A program made the position numbers and the translations under genes. A stretch of DNA of 64,000 nt from Lumbricus rubellus (taxonomy: Eukaryota; Annelida; Clitellata; Crassiclitellata; Lumbricidae): the NCBI GenBank assembly GCA_945859605.1, contig OX243817.1, positions 20,249,718 through 20,313,717 of the forward strand. Reading direction: 5' to 3'. Shown here one piece after another: positions 34,272 through 45,015 of this stretch. Within the stretch, counting starts at the first letter, position 1, and every line of letters begins with the position of its first letter. Below the pieces are notes generated by a model, which did not search any database, was not told the origin of the DNA, and saw only the letters and a program-made list of their open reading frames with translations.

Positions 34272-34690
34272 ATGAGTGGTTTTGTGGAGTGGCTCACATC
34301 TCTGGCCCAAAAGGAGGAGGAAAGAGAGGTGTTAACTTGGGTCTGCTTTAGGCGTCTGTTCGATTCTAACTTTTTACCCGACCCTTCTCCGGTTCTTACG
34401 CCAGATGAGTCGGAAAGCTATGAATGGTGGTCCAGCTTTCACTTCTTAGGGTGTGATTTGGAAGACTGCCCTCACAGAGACGAAGTCATGGAGGAACTTG
34501 TCTGGTGTATCACAGAACTTTTTGTGGAAACGGAGCAGGCGCTGGAAGAGGATCTTTGGGATCAGTGGAACCCGCCGCCCCCACCTCTCCCGGAACTCTG
34601 GGATCCGGAAGATTTAGGATTTTTTGACACCGTTGAAACGGCCTAGTGGAATTGGTTATATGACGATGAATTTTCTGACGAAGAGTCAGG
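34272..34690 (+). CDS. Small acidic ORF of unknown family (acidic family member 2)
   Basis: Starts at ATG 34272 just after a T-rich tract and AG acceptor-like site ('ttttttttaatctttaag', 34250-34268); 124 codons to a stop, then a few acidic codons after it. It contains WLTSLAQKEEEREVLTWVCF, FLPDPSPVLTPDESESYEWW, EELVWCITELFVETEQ and PPPPPLPELWDPEDLGFF. Rich in Asp, Glu and Trp, with a proline run; no known domain. FLPD..P and the PP..P.LPELW ending resemble acidic ORFs near 60420 and 21500. It sits between repeat copy A and a gypsy integrase fragment. Confidence 0.45.
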
Positions 34691-34790
34691 CGATTTTTGG
34701 GATTATTAGGTCTGGAAGGAGCAGGTAGAAGGAGTAAATCAGCAGAGATTCCAAGAACATAATATGTAGCCAGCGCTACAACGACTAAAG

Positions 34791-35133
34791 ATGTCACAGA
34801 CATTAATGTGATCATGGAAAATGACTTAGTCTCACCACCAGATGATGACACCATTCTACAAGAGATAGCCGGTGAGCAAAGGAAATGCACAGACACCAGC
34901 AAAATTATCCGTTACCTAGAGTAAGGTGAATTGCCTGACAATGACAGAGAAGCCCATCATATGGTCATCGAATCAAGCGAGTACACGATTGATAATAATT
35001 TGCTTTACCACTACTACCAACCCAGAGCCAAAGGAGCACAACAAAGGAGCTACATAAATCAATTGGTAGTGCCTAAGACTTTACGTCAACGCATTTTCAA
35101 TGGTTATCATGAAGAATCCTCCCATCCAGGATG
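34791..35133 (+). pseudogene. Ty3/gypsy integrase N-terminal (zinc-binding) fragment
   Basis: Reads MENDLVSPPDDDTILQEIAG, a stop, then LPDNDREAHHMVIESSEYTI, NNLLYHYYQP, INQLVVPKTLRQRIFNGYHE and SSHPG. This is the spacer and start of the H-H-C-C zinc finger of a gypsy integrase (LVVP..LR..I....H...HPG). It is cut at HPG (35133), where the sequence changes to an LTR-like segment. Confidence 0.75.
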
Positions 35134-35660
35134 AGCAGGAGGACAGACAGAGGGAATGATAGAGAGTGAGAGAGAGAGAGGGATACACGGCAGATGGACG
35201 AGCAGAGCAGGCTAGTTGAGCAAAGGAAAGAGAGGCAGGGCAGGAAGGATGAACAGACCGACTATAAGCAGAGGAAGGCAACGAGAGAGGAACATCTGAG
35301 GTCGCATAGCAACGGTTGAGGAATTTGGCTGACGACCAATGGGATTGAAACACGATGAGCAGGAGAGTGGAAGCGTCACTATATAAAGACCAGACAATGA
35401 GAAAGGAGGCCGGTCGGACGAACTCCATCAAGTCGGTTAGAGGGGCCAAAGTCAGTCAGAAGGGGTTGGGTCGATCGGTAGAAAAACAGTCGGCATTTAG
35501 TCAATCAATAATCTGATGTTCGGTCTCGATTCTCATCATCATCGGAGTCTTTGCATGACTGATAATGAAGTTATAATAAAACAGTCGAAAACGTCAAGAA
35601 CTGGTTCCCTCATCTATCTAGTCGATAATCTGTATTCATCAGACGACTAGGAACGATCTT
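35134..35660 (+). repeat. Probable 5' LTR of a Ty3/gypsy element
   Basis: Begins 'tgagcaggagg' next to the truncated integrase, has a TATA box in 'actatataaagacc' (about 35380) and A-rich AATAAAA-like signal in 'tataataaaac' (35572), and precedes a gag frame by about 100 bp. The right boundary lies near 'ttcatca' (35642) or 'cttaca' (35662), followed by 'tggtagaagaac', a plausible primer site. No second LTR was found, so the element is 3'-truncated. Confidence 0.5.
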
Positions 35661-35754
35661 ACATGTGGTAGAAGAACTAAAAACAAGATTCCAAACCGTA
35701 CTTCAAACAATCGTCAAGAACACCAGACAATAAAAACTTCAACCGAGACGACCG

Positions 35755-36665
35755 ATGAGCCAGTCAGAAAATTCGACCACCGGACGCTACTACCTCCGCA
35801 CCGGTAAGCCAGCTCGACCTATCTTATCTACGCCCGTCGCTCACTCCTCTCGACTTCACACTCTGCTGGACAATCCACTCATCCAACCATTACTGACGCC
35901 CACCCGCCCTGTCGGACCCATCTCTCCAGCGCTCACTGTTCAACCGACCACTCCACCTTTACCAACCCTTCAACCTCCCAACATCACAGACTCGTCGTCT
36001 CCTTCAACGACTTCATCATCGTCGTCATCAACCCACTCCACATCATCGTCATCACCGGAACCAGAGTCATCCGATCAATCCGATTCAGATTCAGACGACA
36101 TGGCTAGTGGCTCCAATTCTCTCCTCCCCGCTCCATTCACGGGATGAGACCACGAGGACGTCACCCAATTCATCAAGAACTTCGATCTCTGGGCGACGTT
36201 CCGGAAGATGGCGGATGACGAGCGAGTGGTAGCACTACCGCTACTGTTCAAAGATGGGGCTGCTGTGTGGTACCACACGCAACCCACAGAGATCCGTTCT
36301 AACCTCGCTGAGCTTAAACTGGCGCTTCATAATCGTTACGGCCCTCGCGTCACTGACCCGTGGAAGCGATCAGCCGATCTTTGGCAAATGCGACAGCTCC
36401 CACATCAATTGACCGATGACTTTCTCACGAGCGTTCAACAAGCCGCTCAAAAACTGCAACTCGAAGACAGTCACACTTTCCAAGTCGTTCTGAACGGCCT
36501 ACGCCCGACTATCAGCTAACATGTCATCCAGCATGACCCCACCACGATCGACGAGATTCGAAAATGGGGTCAGTTGACTGAGCTCTCCCAAGGCGACAGC
36601 AGAGACACGCAGGACAGCCTATGCGAAACCGTCACGGAACTCGCCCGGATCCCCACACCATCATG
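35755..36665 (+). pseudogene. Ty3/gypsy Gag polyprotein
   Basis: Starts at ATG 35755: a basic then Pro/Ser/Thr-rich N-terminus (SSSSTHSTSSSSPEPESSD), an in-frame stop at 36147, then the capsid-like domain: DVTQFIKNFDLWATFRKM, VALPLLFKDGAAVWYHTQP, LKLALHNRYGP, WKRSADLWQMRQ, DDFLTSVQQAAQKL, FQVVLNGLRP. This is the retrotransposon gag (Pfam Retrotrans_gag) pattern. Two stops (36147, 36519) inactivate it. No zinc knuckle or pol follows; an unrelated frame starts at about 36668. Confidence 0.8.
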
Positions 36666-36667
36666 AA

Positions 36668-37061
36668 GGACGCATTCAACGGGAGTGCTTTTTCTGATGA
36701 TGGATAAGATGATGGTGCGTGGGATGAGAACGCTTCTCCGCAGGACCTCGAGTCCATCAGACTGGTGACGCCGCCGTTGGACTCGGACATTGATCCGATC
36801 CCAGCTATGATTATCACCATCCAGGCGATAACACACACTCCTGGTGTGTTTGAAGTGCTGCGCACCTGGAATGATCGTCTGGGGGTGGTGGTAGTCGGGA
36901 GAAGAGGAATCGTCCAAAGATCGCACATCATGGTAAACCATGGATCTGCAGGAGACTTTGGACTGTGGAGCTTGGCAATACAGCTGCTCATGCGCTTCAT
37001 CCGTCAGCATATGCCCGCTCCGGAAGTAGAATTTCTGCATAGTGTTCAGGATATATACTGA
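36668..37061 (+). CDS. ORF of unknown family with an acidic N-terminus (acidic family member 3)
   Basis: Reads DAFNGSAFSDDG, one stop, DDGAWDENASPQDLESIRL, then an open frame (36765-37061): PPLDSDIDPIPAMIITIQ, VLRTWNDRLGVVVVGRRG, GSAGDFGLWSLAIQLLMRFI, PAPEVEFLHSVQDIY. The first part is acidic like the ORFs at 34, 50 and 60 kb; the second looks like a small folded domain with a hydrophobic core. I do not recognise it. It directly follows the gypsy gag remains. Confidence 0.35.
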
Positions 37062-37350
37062 AATGCTGGTATGCACAGCTGGGCTGTAGAAGTGGCTGTG
37101 CATGCCATGTACTTCGTTCTGTACGCCAGCTGGGCGTGGGAATTGTTATTTTGTTAGTGAAGTTCTGGGAACTGATGTGGTCGCGGAAATGATGACATAA
37201 TTTTCAATCTCTATGTAGGCTTATTCACGGTAAACATCGTGCAGTTTTCTTAGAGAAGAACAATCGGTTACTTTGATTACCTACGTCAGACTATTATCAA
37301 GCTTATTACTATTGTTGTATTACTATTATTAATAGTAACTGCCATATGAA
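37062..37350. other. Non-coding spacer
   Basis: No gene or repeat recognised. Confidence 0.4.
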
Positions 37351-37989
37351 CGTTAAGCGCTAAGCCCACCTCGTCACCTTGGACCGTCGATTCTTGGAAC
37401 CCTAGATAAACCTTCTCCATGTATTACGATCTTCCAAAGCACTAAACTACGCAGGACTTATGGTACGAGAGAACCAACAAAGAACCACGTAAGGCCAAAA
37501 CTGACTCCATGCTACAAATTGCTTCTTAACGTTCAACCGTGTTTAAAACCGATCACGAAGGATTCTTATCTATCTAAAAGGTTCCAAGGAATAGCCAATT
37601 TCGCTTGCAGACCGCAAACGATTGTTCAAATTCGAGAATGTTCAAGTTCGAGACAGTTCAAGTTTGTTCAAGTTCGAGACTGTTCAAGTTTGTTCAAGTT
37701 CGAGACAGTTCAAGTTCGGGATTGTTCCAGAACGGCCAAGAACCACAGACTGTACGAGTTCCGAGAGACGTTCAACTGCCAGCGCAGCATCATGAGAAGA
37801 CAAAGACAAAATCCAGCAGGCCAGTTTGATTTCTATATAAGTCTATCCTTCTTGTCTCACGCCATTTCCTTCTCGATCTCTCTGATCAATTCCTTAATCA
37901 TTCATCAATGTCTCGCTTTGATTGTTAAGTACATCTATCAGTCCGACAAGACAAAGCATAGAGTTCTATATCATTTCTCGTTCATCTAA
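37351..37989. repeat. LTR-like segment with a CAAGTTCGAGA minisatellite
   Basis: 37618-37735 contains seven or so diverged units of 'gttcaagttcgagact' / 'gttcaagtttgttcaag'. About 100 bp downstream is a TATA-like 'ctatataagtctatcc' (37834). The segment directly precedes repeat copy B. It is reminiscent of an LTR U3/R, but no TG...CA ends or partner were found. The open frames through the minisatellite are probably not genes. Confidence 0.4.
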
Positions 37990-38690
37990 ACAGTGATATT
38001 TGAGGAGTCGCATGTCTCAAGGGTGTTTTGATTCTCGACAACACAGCAAAACAGTACTTTTAGACCCTGAATGGTCTCTACAACTTATATAGCGCTCGAC
38101 GAAAGTTATAACCAACGGCATAAAATGTACACCACGCATTCATTCACACTTGTGCACTAACCATTCGTGTGTTGTTAACGGTGAGTTCAAAAGAGGCATA
38201 AATTGGATCTATTAGTCAGGTGGTACAAGGTCAATCCTGATCCAATTCGTTTGAAGGAGTTTTGTAATCAAATAAACGGCATTTCAAACATCAACCGACT
38301 CAGAACAATCAGCCAGAATTTATTTGGCGCCTATATGGTGTACTAATCAACTGCATAAACGTGATACACGTACAATCACACACACATGGGCACTAACCAT
38401 TTATGTAACTAACGTGCAGGACAAGTACTTAACGATTGTTTGAAAGGAGGTAAAGTACGGCTAAAAAGCAAAGTACAAATCCCATGAGAGTCCCAGAACG
38501 GGGTTCATTCACATAGACTCGAGAATAAGGAGCGTACTTATAGATACAACCTACGGCCTCAACTTAGTCACGAGAGCGACAGAATCTACTTCAGGACTGC
38601 CTATATAAAGAACGCAGGCATCCTAAGCCAAGAGTCAGAACAATTAATGACCAAGTGTGAATTGTTAGTGGTATTCTGTTCCAGGACATT
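37990..38690. repeat. Long unclassified repeat, copy B
   Basis: Aligned by eye with copy A (32760-33365), sharing for example 'tgatacacg', 'gcactaaccattt', 'gagcgacagaatct' and 'tgaccaagtgtgaattgtta'. It ends near 38690 where copy A continues, so an insertion or truncation occurred here. The interrupted continuation may resume at about 40437 ('agaaatgatggcaat', also at 33399 in copy A). Confidence 0.6.
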
Positions 38691-38959
38691 CATGTATTCA
38701 AGAAGTAGATAACATGCATAGTAGGGTGCCAATGAGAATCAAAGTTTGAGTTTGTTTCGGTCTCACCCCTAAATTTTGTTCATTTAGCTATAAAACTAAA
38801 ACGTATAAAATGTTGAAGCAATTAGGCAACATTTACTGGCTGCACAACACCTGTGAAGTTTTGAGGATCTGCAATATGGAATTACATAGGCCGCTATGTA
38901 TAGCAGAATGCTATGCATTGTGCACAATACACATGTAGTGTTCCTTGTTGCATCAGTGT

Positions 38960-40194
38960 TTAGTAAATATTATTGACTGAAGTCTTTGACTGAGCAAACT
39001 TTTTTGGGGGTGCTTGAAAGTGCTGGTGATGACTTTAAACCACCTTAAGCAGATATTGCTACTGCTCCTCTTGGTTCGTGATGTCGGATTTGAACATCTG
39101 TTTCAATGCGATTCCCCGTTCAGCTGTGTCTATTTTTACCACCTTCAGCTCTTATGCCCTGCACTCTGCTGTGACTAAGCCTATTTGCTGCACTGTGTTC
39201 CAAAAGCTTGCATCTTGCAAAAGGAAATCTTGTGGGATATCCATGGAAGTAAAAAATGTCTTTGTGTTTCGTGAAACAAAACTAGACAAATGTTTTCAGA
39301 GATTCAGTTCTTGTCAATTGTCACACAAACTGGAGAATCTTCTTCACCCAACTTACAAAGGGCTGCAACCATGTCAACTTTTTCCATAACAGAAAGTTCA
39401 GAATAAAAAAAGGCAAGACCAAGAAGTGATTCACACAAGTGCTGCAAATGGCGCCTGAAAGTTTTTATGGCTAGATCTGCAACAGGATTGCTTGCACTGT
39501 GTTAGACTACAAGATCTTACAATATCTGTAAGGCGTTTCGTCGTGCAGATGGGGATGATGTGCATGTGTGCCATGCTATGAGATAATTATAGTCTTAAGG
39601 TCCAATCACAATCATGTTAAACTGCTAAGCCCAGGCAGCTAAACGAAACTGAATTTCCATTTGTCAATAAATTAAAAGACTGCTGCAGCCTGTGCCTCAC
39701 CAAAACAACTGCACATAACTTTGGAACCCCGAGAGGCTTCATCTCACCATCTCCATGGCTGCACTATGACTGCACGGCCGAGCAACGGTTTCTTCACCTG
39801 TGAGAGCAGGCAATATCTTACCATCTCAGCGTATCATCAGAGGACCATGAATACCATCAAAGGAAAACGCTTCCTCTTTTAAAAGTAGTAGATGCACGAT
39901 GCGGCCTTCTTGCCAGTCGTACGGATTCCTGCTAAAAATTAATTCCGATGGACTTTAACCTAGAGATGAGACTGCAGCTGCCAGGATATATGTTGCATTA
40001 AATTTTCTGTCCATTACCCATGTTCTATGCAGTGCTGATACTACATCAGGATTAATTATATGTACTATTGGCTTTGATGTCTTCCTTTCCTTTACCACAG
40101 GAATTTTCACATCACTGTCTTCCCCTTCAGTTGTATTGCCTCCATCACTGTCGTCTGTCTGTATTGCTATCTGCAATTTCAATAGAGCCGTCAT
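38960..40194 (-). pseudogene. Broken gene of a high-copy uncharacterised invertebrate family, minus strand
   Basis: Starting at ATG 40194 on the minus strand: an acidic/basic start, then PDVVSALHRTWVMDRK, FNATYILAAAVSSLG; in other frames GPLMIR.DGKILPALTGEETV (about 39855-39790), KPLGVPKLCAVVL, then VSRNTKTFF, MDIPQDFLLQ (39240-39270) and ELKVVKIDTAERGIALKQMF (39090-39160), QYLLKVV. I recall this order (ALDR...R.A..VLAA.A.SLG / DGK.LP.L.G / LGVPKL / D.AERGVALIQ.F / EEQ.Q.LLQVV) from numerous uncharacterised proteins of molluscs, cnidarians and arthropods. Many stops. It interrupts the long repeat between copies B and C. Confidence 0.55.
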
Positions 40195-40664
40195 CTATTG
40201 ATACCTTACTCTATTGTTCTCTTTTCCGTTTGTTTGTTACTTGTTTTTCTCACGACGTCGCTCTTCAACCTTCTCAAGCTTCAAGTCAACGTGTCCCAGA
40301 CTCCCACGACATACTTTTAATTTTCTCTCATTTTGCCAAGGACATTGCTTTTTTTGATAGTGATGTTATAGGCATAGTGACTCAATATAAAACATAGATA
40401 TGATATAGATATATTGATATAAAGCAAGGATATAACCAGAAATGATGGCAATATACGGAGTTAAACAAATTTTAATATCGAGACAGACCAATATGTCAGA
40501 AATTAACTAGCATTACGGCACATACAACTATATAAAACTTCAGGAGCAGTGTGCAGCCTCTAAATTTTTATATTTTCTCCCCATTTTTTCTCTGATTAAC
40601 CCTCATATACAAAGGAACATTTGCAGAGGGTGAGAACACAGAAAATTAAATTTTTATTTTTGCT

Positions 40665-41138
40665 GTGTATTTCATTGGCACCCTAATGCATAGCCAGATT
40701 GAGAAGGCTATGCAAGTTGCCGAATTTTTTTCTCCAGTGTCTTTTCTGAGAGTTCTATTAAATGTTAATCGAAGTAAACCGTTTAAAGTTATTCAAATGA
40801 AGAAAAATGACTTTAAACAATACAATGTACCAGCAAAATTCTTGGAATACCAAAAGATTCCTTTCAGTAAAGTAGTTGGGCTGAGGCTTACTAAGGTTGA
40901 ACATGAAGTTTCATACAGAACTTCATGGTCCGAGCCATGGATAATTGAAAATATTAGATATGTGAGCAAGAGCCGGAAAGGAGGCAAAAAAGATGGACAA
41001 GTCTTAGATAAAGGCTTAAATACTTTGAAAGTGAGTAAGTTTGTGTGCAAAATAACTGCAGAAAAGAAGAAGGATTTAGCTAGTATGCTGAAGTGGCTAC
41101 CACTTGAAGACAGTTTTATGAAAAGACTGTGTTATTAA
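40665..41138 (+). CDS. ORF resembling the C-terminus of another uncharacterised high-copy family
   Basis: A 157-codon frame: FKVIQMKKNDFKQYN, IPFSKVVGLRLTKVEHEV, WSEPWIIENIRYVSKSRKG, ITAEKKKDLASMLKWLPLED and a stop. The pattern 'W+++...P..++++.......+.KRG....+..L......I...KK.DL..+L..+P' is one I associate with C-termini of uncharacterised TE-linked proteins. The predicted frame is open and lysine-rich; upstream partners are not visible. It lies opposite in strand to the broken gene at 38960-40194. Confidence 0.4.
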   Translation: MYFIGTLMHSQIEKAMQVAEFFSPVSFLRVLLNVNRSKPFKVIQMKKNDFKQYNVPAKFLEYQKIPFSKVVGLRLTKVEHEVSYRTSWSEPWIIENIRYVSKSRKGGKKDGQVLDKGLNTLKVSKFVCKITAEKKKDLASMLKWLPLEDSFMKRLCY

Positions 41139-41640
41139 AGTGAATATCATAAATATATTATTATTAATGAGTAGCTTTAATTTTGTGTTTAGGACGAAGA
41201 CAGACTTAGTCTAGACTAAGACTTTGTGTCTAACCCATGTTAACACGGATATAACTTCATGATAGATGTTAAAACAAAGTTATCTCTTATTTTATATACA
41301 TATTGTATTGTGAAATGATGGCAAATATCATTGTTTTAAATGTCAATTTGTGTTGTCCTTAATGTTTTGTAGCTCCAGCCAAAGCACTTTAGTTAGAACC
41401 TTGTAGTCCTTTACTATATTTCCAGCTTCAGAATAACAAGGTTCTAACTAATTTTATAGTGTAGTTATTTACATAAAACTATGATACACTATAGTTTATA
41501 AAGTATGCTAAATGATGCAGTATTGTGATACTTTTGCTTTGAAAGATTTCGAGAAAAAGTAGCTGCTAATTTCATGCTAAAGTACTTTTAAACTTTCAAC
41601 ACGAATTATCTCCATAAACACTTCTATGCACATAGAACCG
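41139..41640. other. Non-coding spacer
   Basis: AT-rich, no gene. The phrase 'gaaatgatggcaaatatc' at 41313 also occurs at 33399 and 40438 and belongs to the surrounding repeat family. Confidence 0.4.
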
Positions 41641-42960
41641 TGTAATTCTAAGGTCACGACATTGGTACTAACCATTTGTCTATGACTGAGAACACAAGTC
41701 AGGTGCTAGACTGTACTCTATAGCCCTAAATAAGGAAGGAAGACAAGTAAGGGCTGAAGCATTATGCACGTCTTTGTGAAATGCTAGGCCTATGATCGCC
41801 CATTGGAAAGAAAGGAGTAACAACATAGGACTAGAGATTGATTCACGAGAGGGAGTTACGTACAACTGAGTACTAATAATTATAAAGAATACAATTCACG
41901 CTTAACCACCCTCCACAGGACTGTAGTTTCAAAAATAGGCCTAACATCACTAAAGCTTGACCAAAGAGTATTATCATAGGCCTCCAGAAGATCTATAGAT
42001 GAGCATCGAAATCACATTCATTTACAATCACTCACAAAGATCTCATTATAGAGAAAGTGGTCATTTATTACACCTAAGAGTGTCTTCGTCTATATACATA
42101 GCATTGCAAGCAAACATTATAGTGAATCACACAACACCTTTGTACTGAATTGACCTTGATTGACCCCTACACAACACTTTACTCAGAGCAGCATCAGTTG
42201 CTGAAGCCTATGAACTGTACATCCCAGTCCAAACTCCAAACCCACCCACACGCCTTGTTGCCTTGAACGCGAGTAACCTTTACGGGTCAATCACATTAGC
42301 AACACGCACGCCCCGGCCTGTTTAAAAGACAAAGGGGTCACGGCTTCATACTACCGTAAGTGAACTCGATAAAAGACCAGCGCTAGCATTATTTATACAC
42401 AGCAGTAAATGACAGTTTGAAATATATGAAGCTAGTCCAGTCCCCAAACCCACGACCAAGTAGCACTATACAAAAGTGACAGACCAACATATAACCTCTC
42501 AAGCATCCATCATTTAATCTAGAGCTTTGAGTGACAGCGAAATCTATCTTAAGTCTCGAGAAGATGTTACATTACAGCTCAGATAATGACTCCATGTAAA
42601 TATCTCTAAGCATTATTATACGAAAAAGGAAAGACTATTGTTCTTTCTAAAGACAAGCCAGAGAAATAACTTAAGGACGTTATTTGTGGTCCTCTCATAC
42701 ATCAGAATATTAACACTGTAAAACACACATACAACAGAAGAACCGTTTACTATACAAGCCCACATAAGCCTATTCCAAAGACTCTGTAATTCTTAAAGAA
42801 TGGCTAAGGAGTGTTGTTTTGACTAAGCCCTCTAGCAGAGTACATTTGAAGGCTATAGTACAGTAACCAGATCTCCCACTCAGCACTAAGTCACCCTCTG
42901 TGAGTAAGTAAGTGTTCCCCAAACACTTGAAAGATCCCGTAATTAAGGCTCCACTAAGCC
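41641..42960. repeat. Long unclassified repeat, copy C
   Basis: Matches copy A at 33489-34110, including 'ggtactaaccatttgtctatgactgagaacac', 'aaaaataggcctaacatcact', 'agcattgcaagcaaacatt' and 'attgaccttgatt' (quoted in short pieces). It continues beyond the end of copy A through 42960. At 42894-42943 it carries the 50-bp stretch identical to 30755-30804. Non-coding. Confidence 0.6.
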
Positions 42961-43029
42961 GCGAATCTACAGATTCGGAATTTACGAAAATATTAGTCCA
43001 AGGACAACAAAAAGGAAAACGGATACCGT

Positions 43030-43815
43030 TGTGGATCACGCTGTCGCCCTGCTGAAATGCTTAAAGTAAGCAATGCCAAAGTTCAACGTCTCATGCGAAG
43101 AGTCAAGTAACTGTCAGCACTGAGGAAGAATGACACCATCTCTTCTGGTATCGAGAAATTGCATGAAAGCAATTTCACAGGAGCATATCAGCTAAACTGC
43201 AGGTGACTCAAACGAAATTGAGAAACTTAACATCCCATGCCGTTAAACTAGTTTACAGTAAAGATGTTCCATGCTTAGAATCACAACTTAGATGAATTTT
43301 TAAAGGAAACTGAGTCAGCATCAGTTAGGAATGACAGTTCTTGTCGTTCATTTTCATAAAGACGAGATGCCATATGAACAAGTTAGAAAGACTGTGAAGC
43401 AAAAACCTGGAAACGGTGTGAAATCGAATAAGCCTATAGCACCACAGTAGAAAAAGAAGTGCAAACACAAGGAGTCTGTAGACTCGCAACCACTTACAGT
43501 TTTGTCTGAGTCTCATCCACATTTGATGCCAAGAAATCCGTTGGAATCGTTTCGCATGTACTATGATAATGAATTACGGGGTTTGATCATTGACAAAACT
43601 GTACGTTATGCTAGACAGAAAAACAATCCGTCCTTCATTCTGGATGAACATGATAACTGCATTAGATAGTGCAGGTGAATAAGTTATATAGAAATTCCAA
43701 CTAAGAAGAAGAGTTCACCTGTTGGCTCAGGTTTATGTTTGATGGCACACGACATTGAGTTGACCAACCATCCTGAAGTTCTATCTGATAATGCTAAGAA
43801 CCTCTGTAAGTCATT
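43030..43815 (+). pseudogene. piggyBac (PGBD3-type) transposase N-terminal fragment
   Basis: In broken frames: a coiled N-terminal part (43050-43200), then PRNPLESFRMYYDNELRGLI, KTVRYARQKNNPSFILD (43530-43650). The sequence 'P...F...+DDE+..LI...T.RYA.QKN' is the start of the PGBD fold. The catalytic core is absent. The following 43739-44173 frame (MAHDIELTNHPEVLSDNAKN...) could partly continue it but is not recognisable beyond about 43810. Confidence 0.65.
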
Positions 43816-44139
43816 TCTTTGCAATGACTTGTCGTTTGGATCTCCATTTCATACACAGCAGTTGTTTAAATTGAATGAGTCAACTATTAATGACATGCTT
43901 ATTCTGCTAAGATCAAGTGTTCCACAAACTTATGGTGAATCGACCATGTCAGTTCACAAGTTCATAAGGGTTTGTTCAACAAACTTCACCCTTCATTCAC
44001 AAAGCTTTTCACAGTTTGCTATACTCCTGCAAAGAGTGACTGCTTCTACCAAGCAGTCTATAACACTTTTCGGCAATGTTAATTACATTGAACTCATTCA
44101 TCTGCATGCGGCATTGATGCTAATTCGATATCGCAATGT

Positions 44140-44440
44140 GTTCGAAACTGTTTTCCAGGAGGTTTGTATGTAAGAAGATTTTAGTTACGGGCAACATTAC
44201 AGCCCTATACACGAACATGAACATAAATAGAACAATAGCCGTGGTAAAGAAAAGCTTTAGGAATAACCCTGACCCCAGGAGACCTGATGAGGCACCAATA
44301 AAACTATTAGTTCTAAACAATAATGAAAAACAATGATTTCAGCGTCAATAACGATATATTCTTACAAATATTTTGGACGGCTATGGGAAAATCGTTCACC
44401 CTAAACCCAGCAAATTGATATCTATTGGACTTTGATAGGG
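44140..44440 (+). pseudogene. Penelope-like element reverse transcriptase fragment
   Basis: Reads KKILVTGNITALYTNMNINR, TIAVVKKSFRNNPDPRRPDE and KLL.L, then after a frameshift NDFSVNNDIFLQIFWTAMGK and DFDR at about 44440. The TGD+T+LYTNM and LQ..GTAMGK blocks are those of PLE-type RT. The YLDD-type active site and GIY-YIG endonuclease are missing. It is cut just before the pogo element at 44469. Confidence 0.75.
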
Positions 44441-45015
44441 GGTGCCAGGGGAGGGTTCCACTCTATTAGGGTGGAGTGGGGCAAAAGGCCTAGGTGGGGT
44501 GAAACGCCTAGGGCCTTCGTAGAGCCTCTGCAGTATTTAAGCGCTATAAAATTATACATAATATGCTGGCGCCATCTGAAGTTACCTTCTGATATCGAGT
44601 TTGTTTATTTCGGTTCGCGGTAAGTGAAAATATTTCATTTCTTAATTATTTGGACACTTTTGCTAAATGTTGTGACCTCACAGTTTGACGATTTGCGAAA
44701 GCAAGTGGTATGCGATTCGATATAGTTATGGGCAGACAGACAGAGCTCGCAACGACGTTTTCAATGATATCTTGATGTATTAGCGATATTGCAGGATAAC
44801 GACACTGTAAATATTTTAGATAAATCGGGGCTTTTGGGGTAATACGCCCACCCTCTATATGGGGTGAAACGCCCATGGTGGGCGTTTTACCCCGCAACGA
44901 CCCACGTGTAAAGTAGGCTTGTTGCTAAATTCTTGTTCGCTTGCTTGCTATTGTGATAATCGTTTTGGTAGGGTATGGTAAATGAGTCTGCAATGAATTG
45001 TTTTTAGATTACATC

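Noticed and set aside
35755..36147. Ser/Pro-rich frame considered as a host mucin-like gene
   Set aside because: It runs, after one stop, directly into a retrotransposon capsid domain, so it is the gag N-terminus.
36570..37103. 177-codon minus-strand frame
   Set aside because: The plus strand over the same stretch has a more protein-like frame; the minus frame is Ser/His-rich with no domain.
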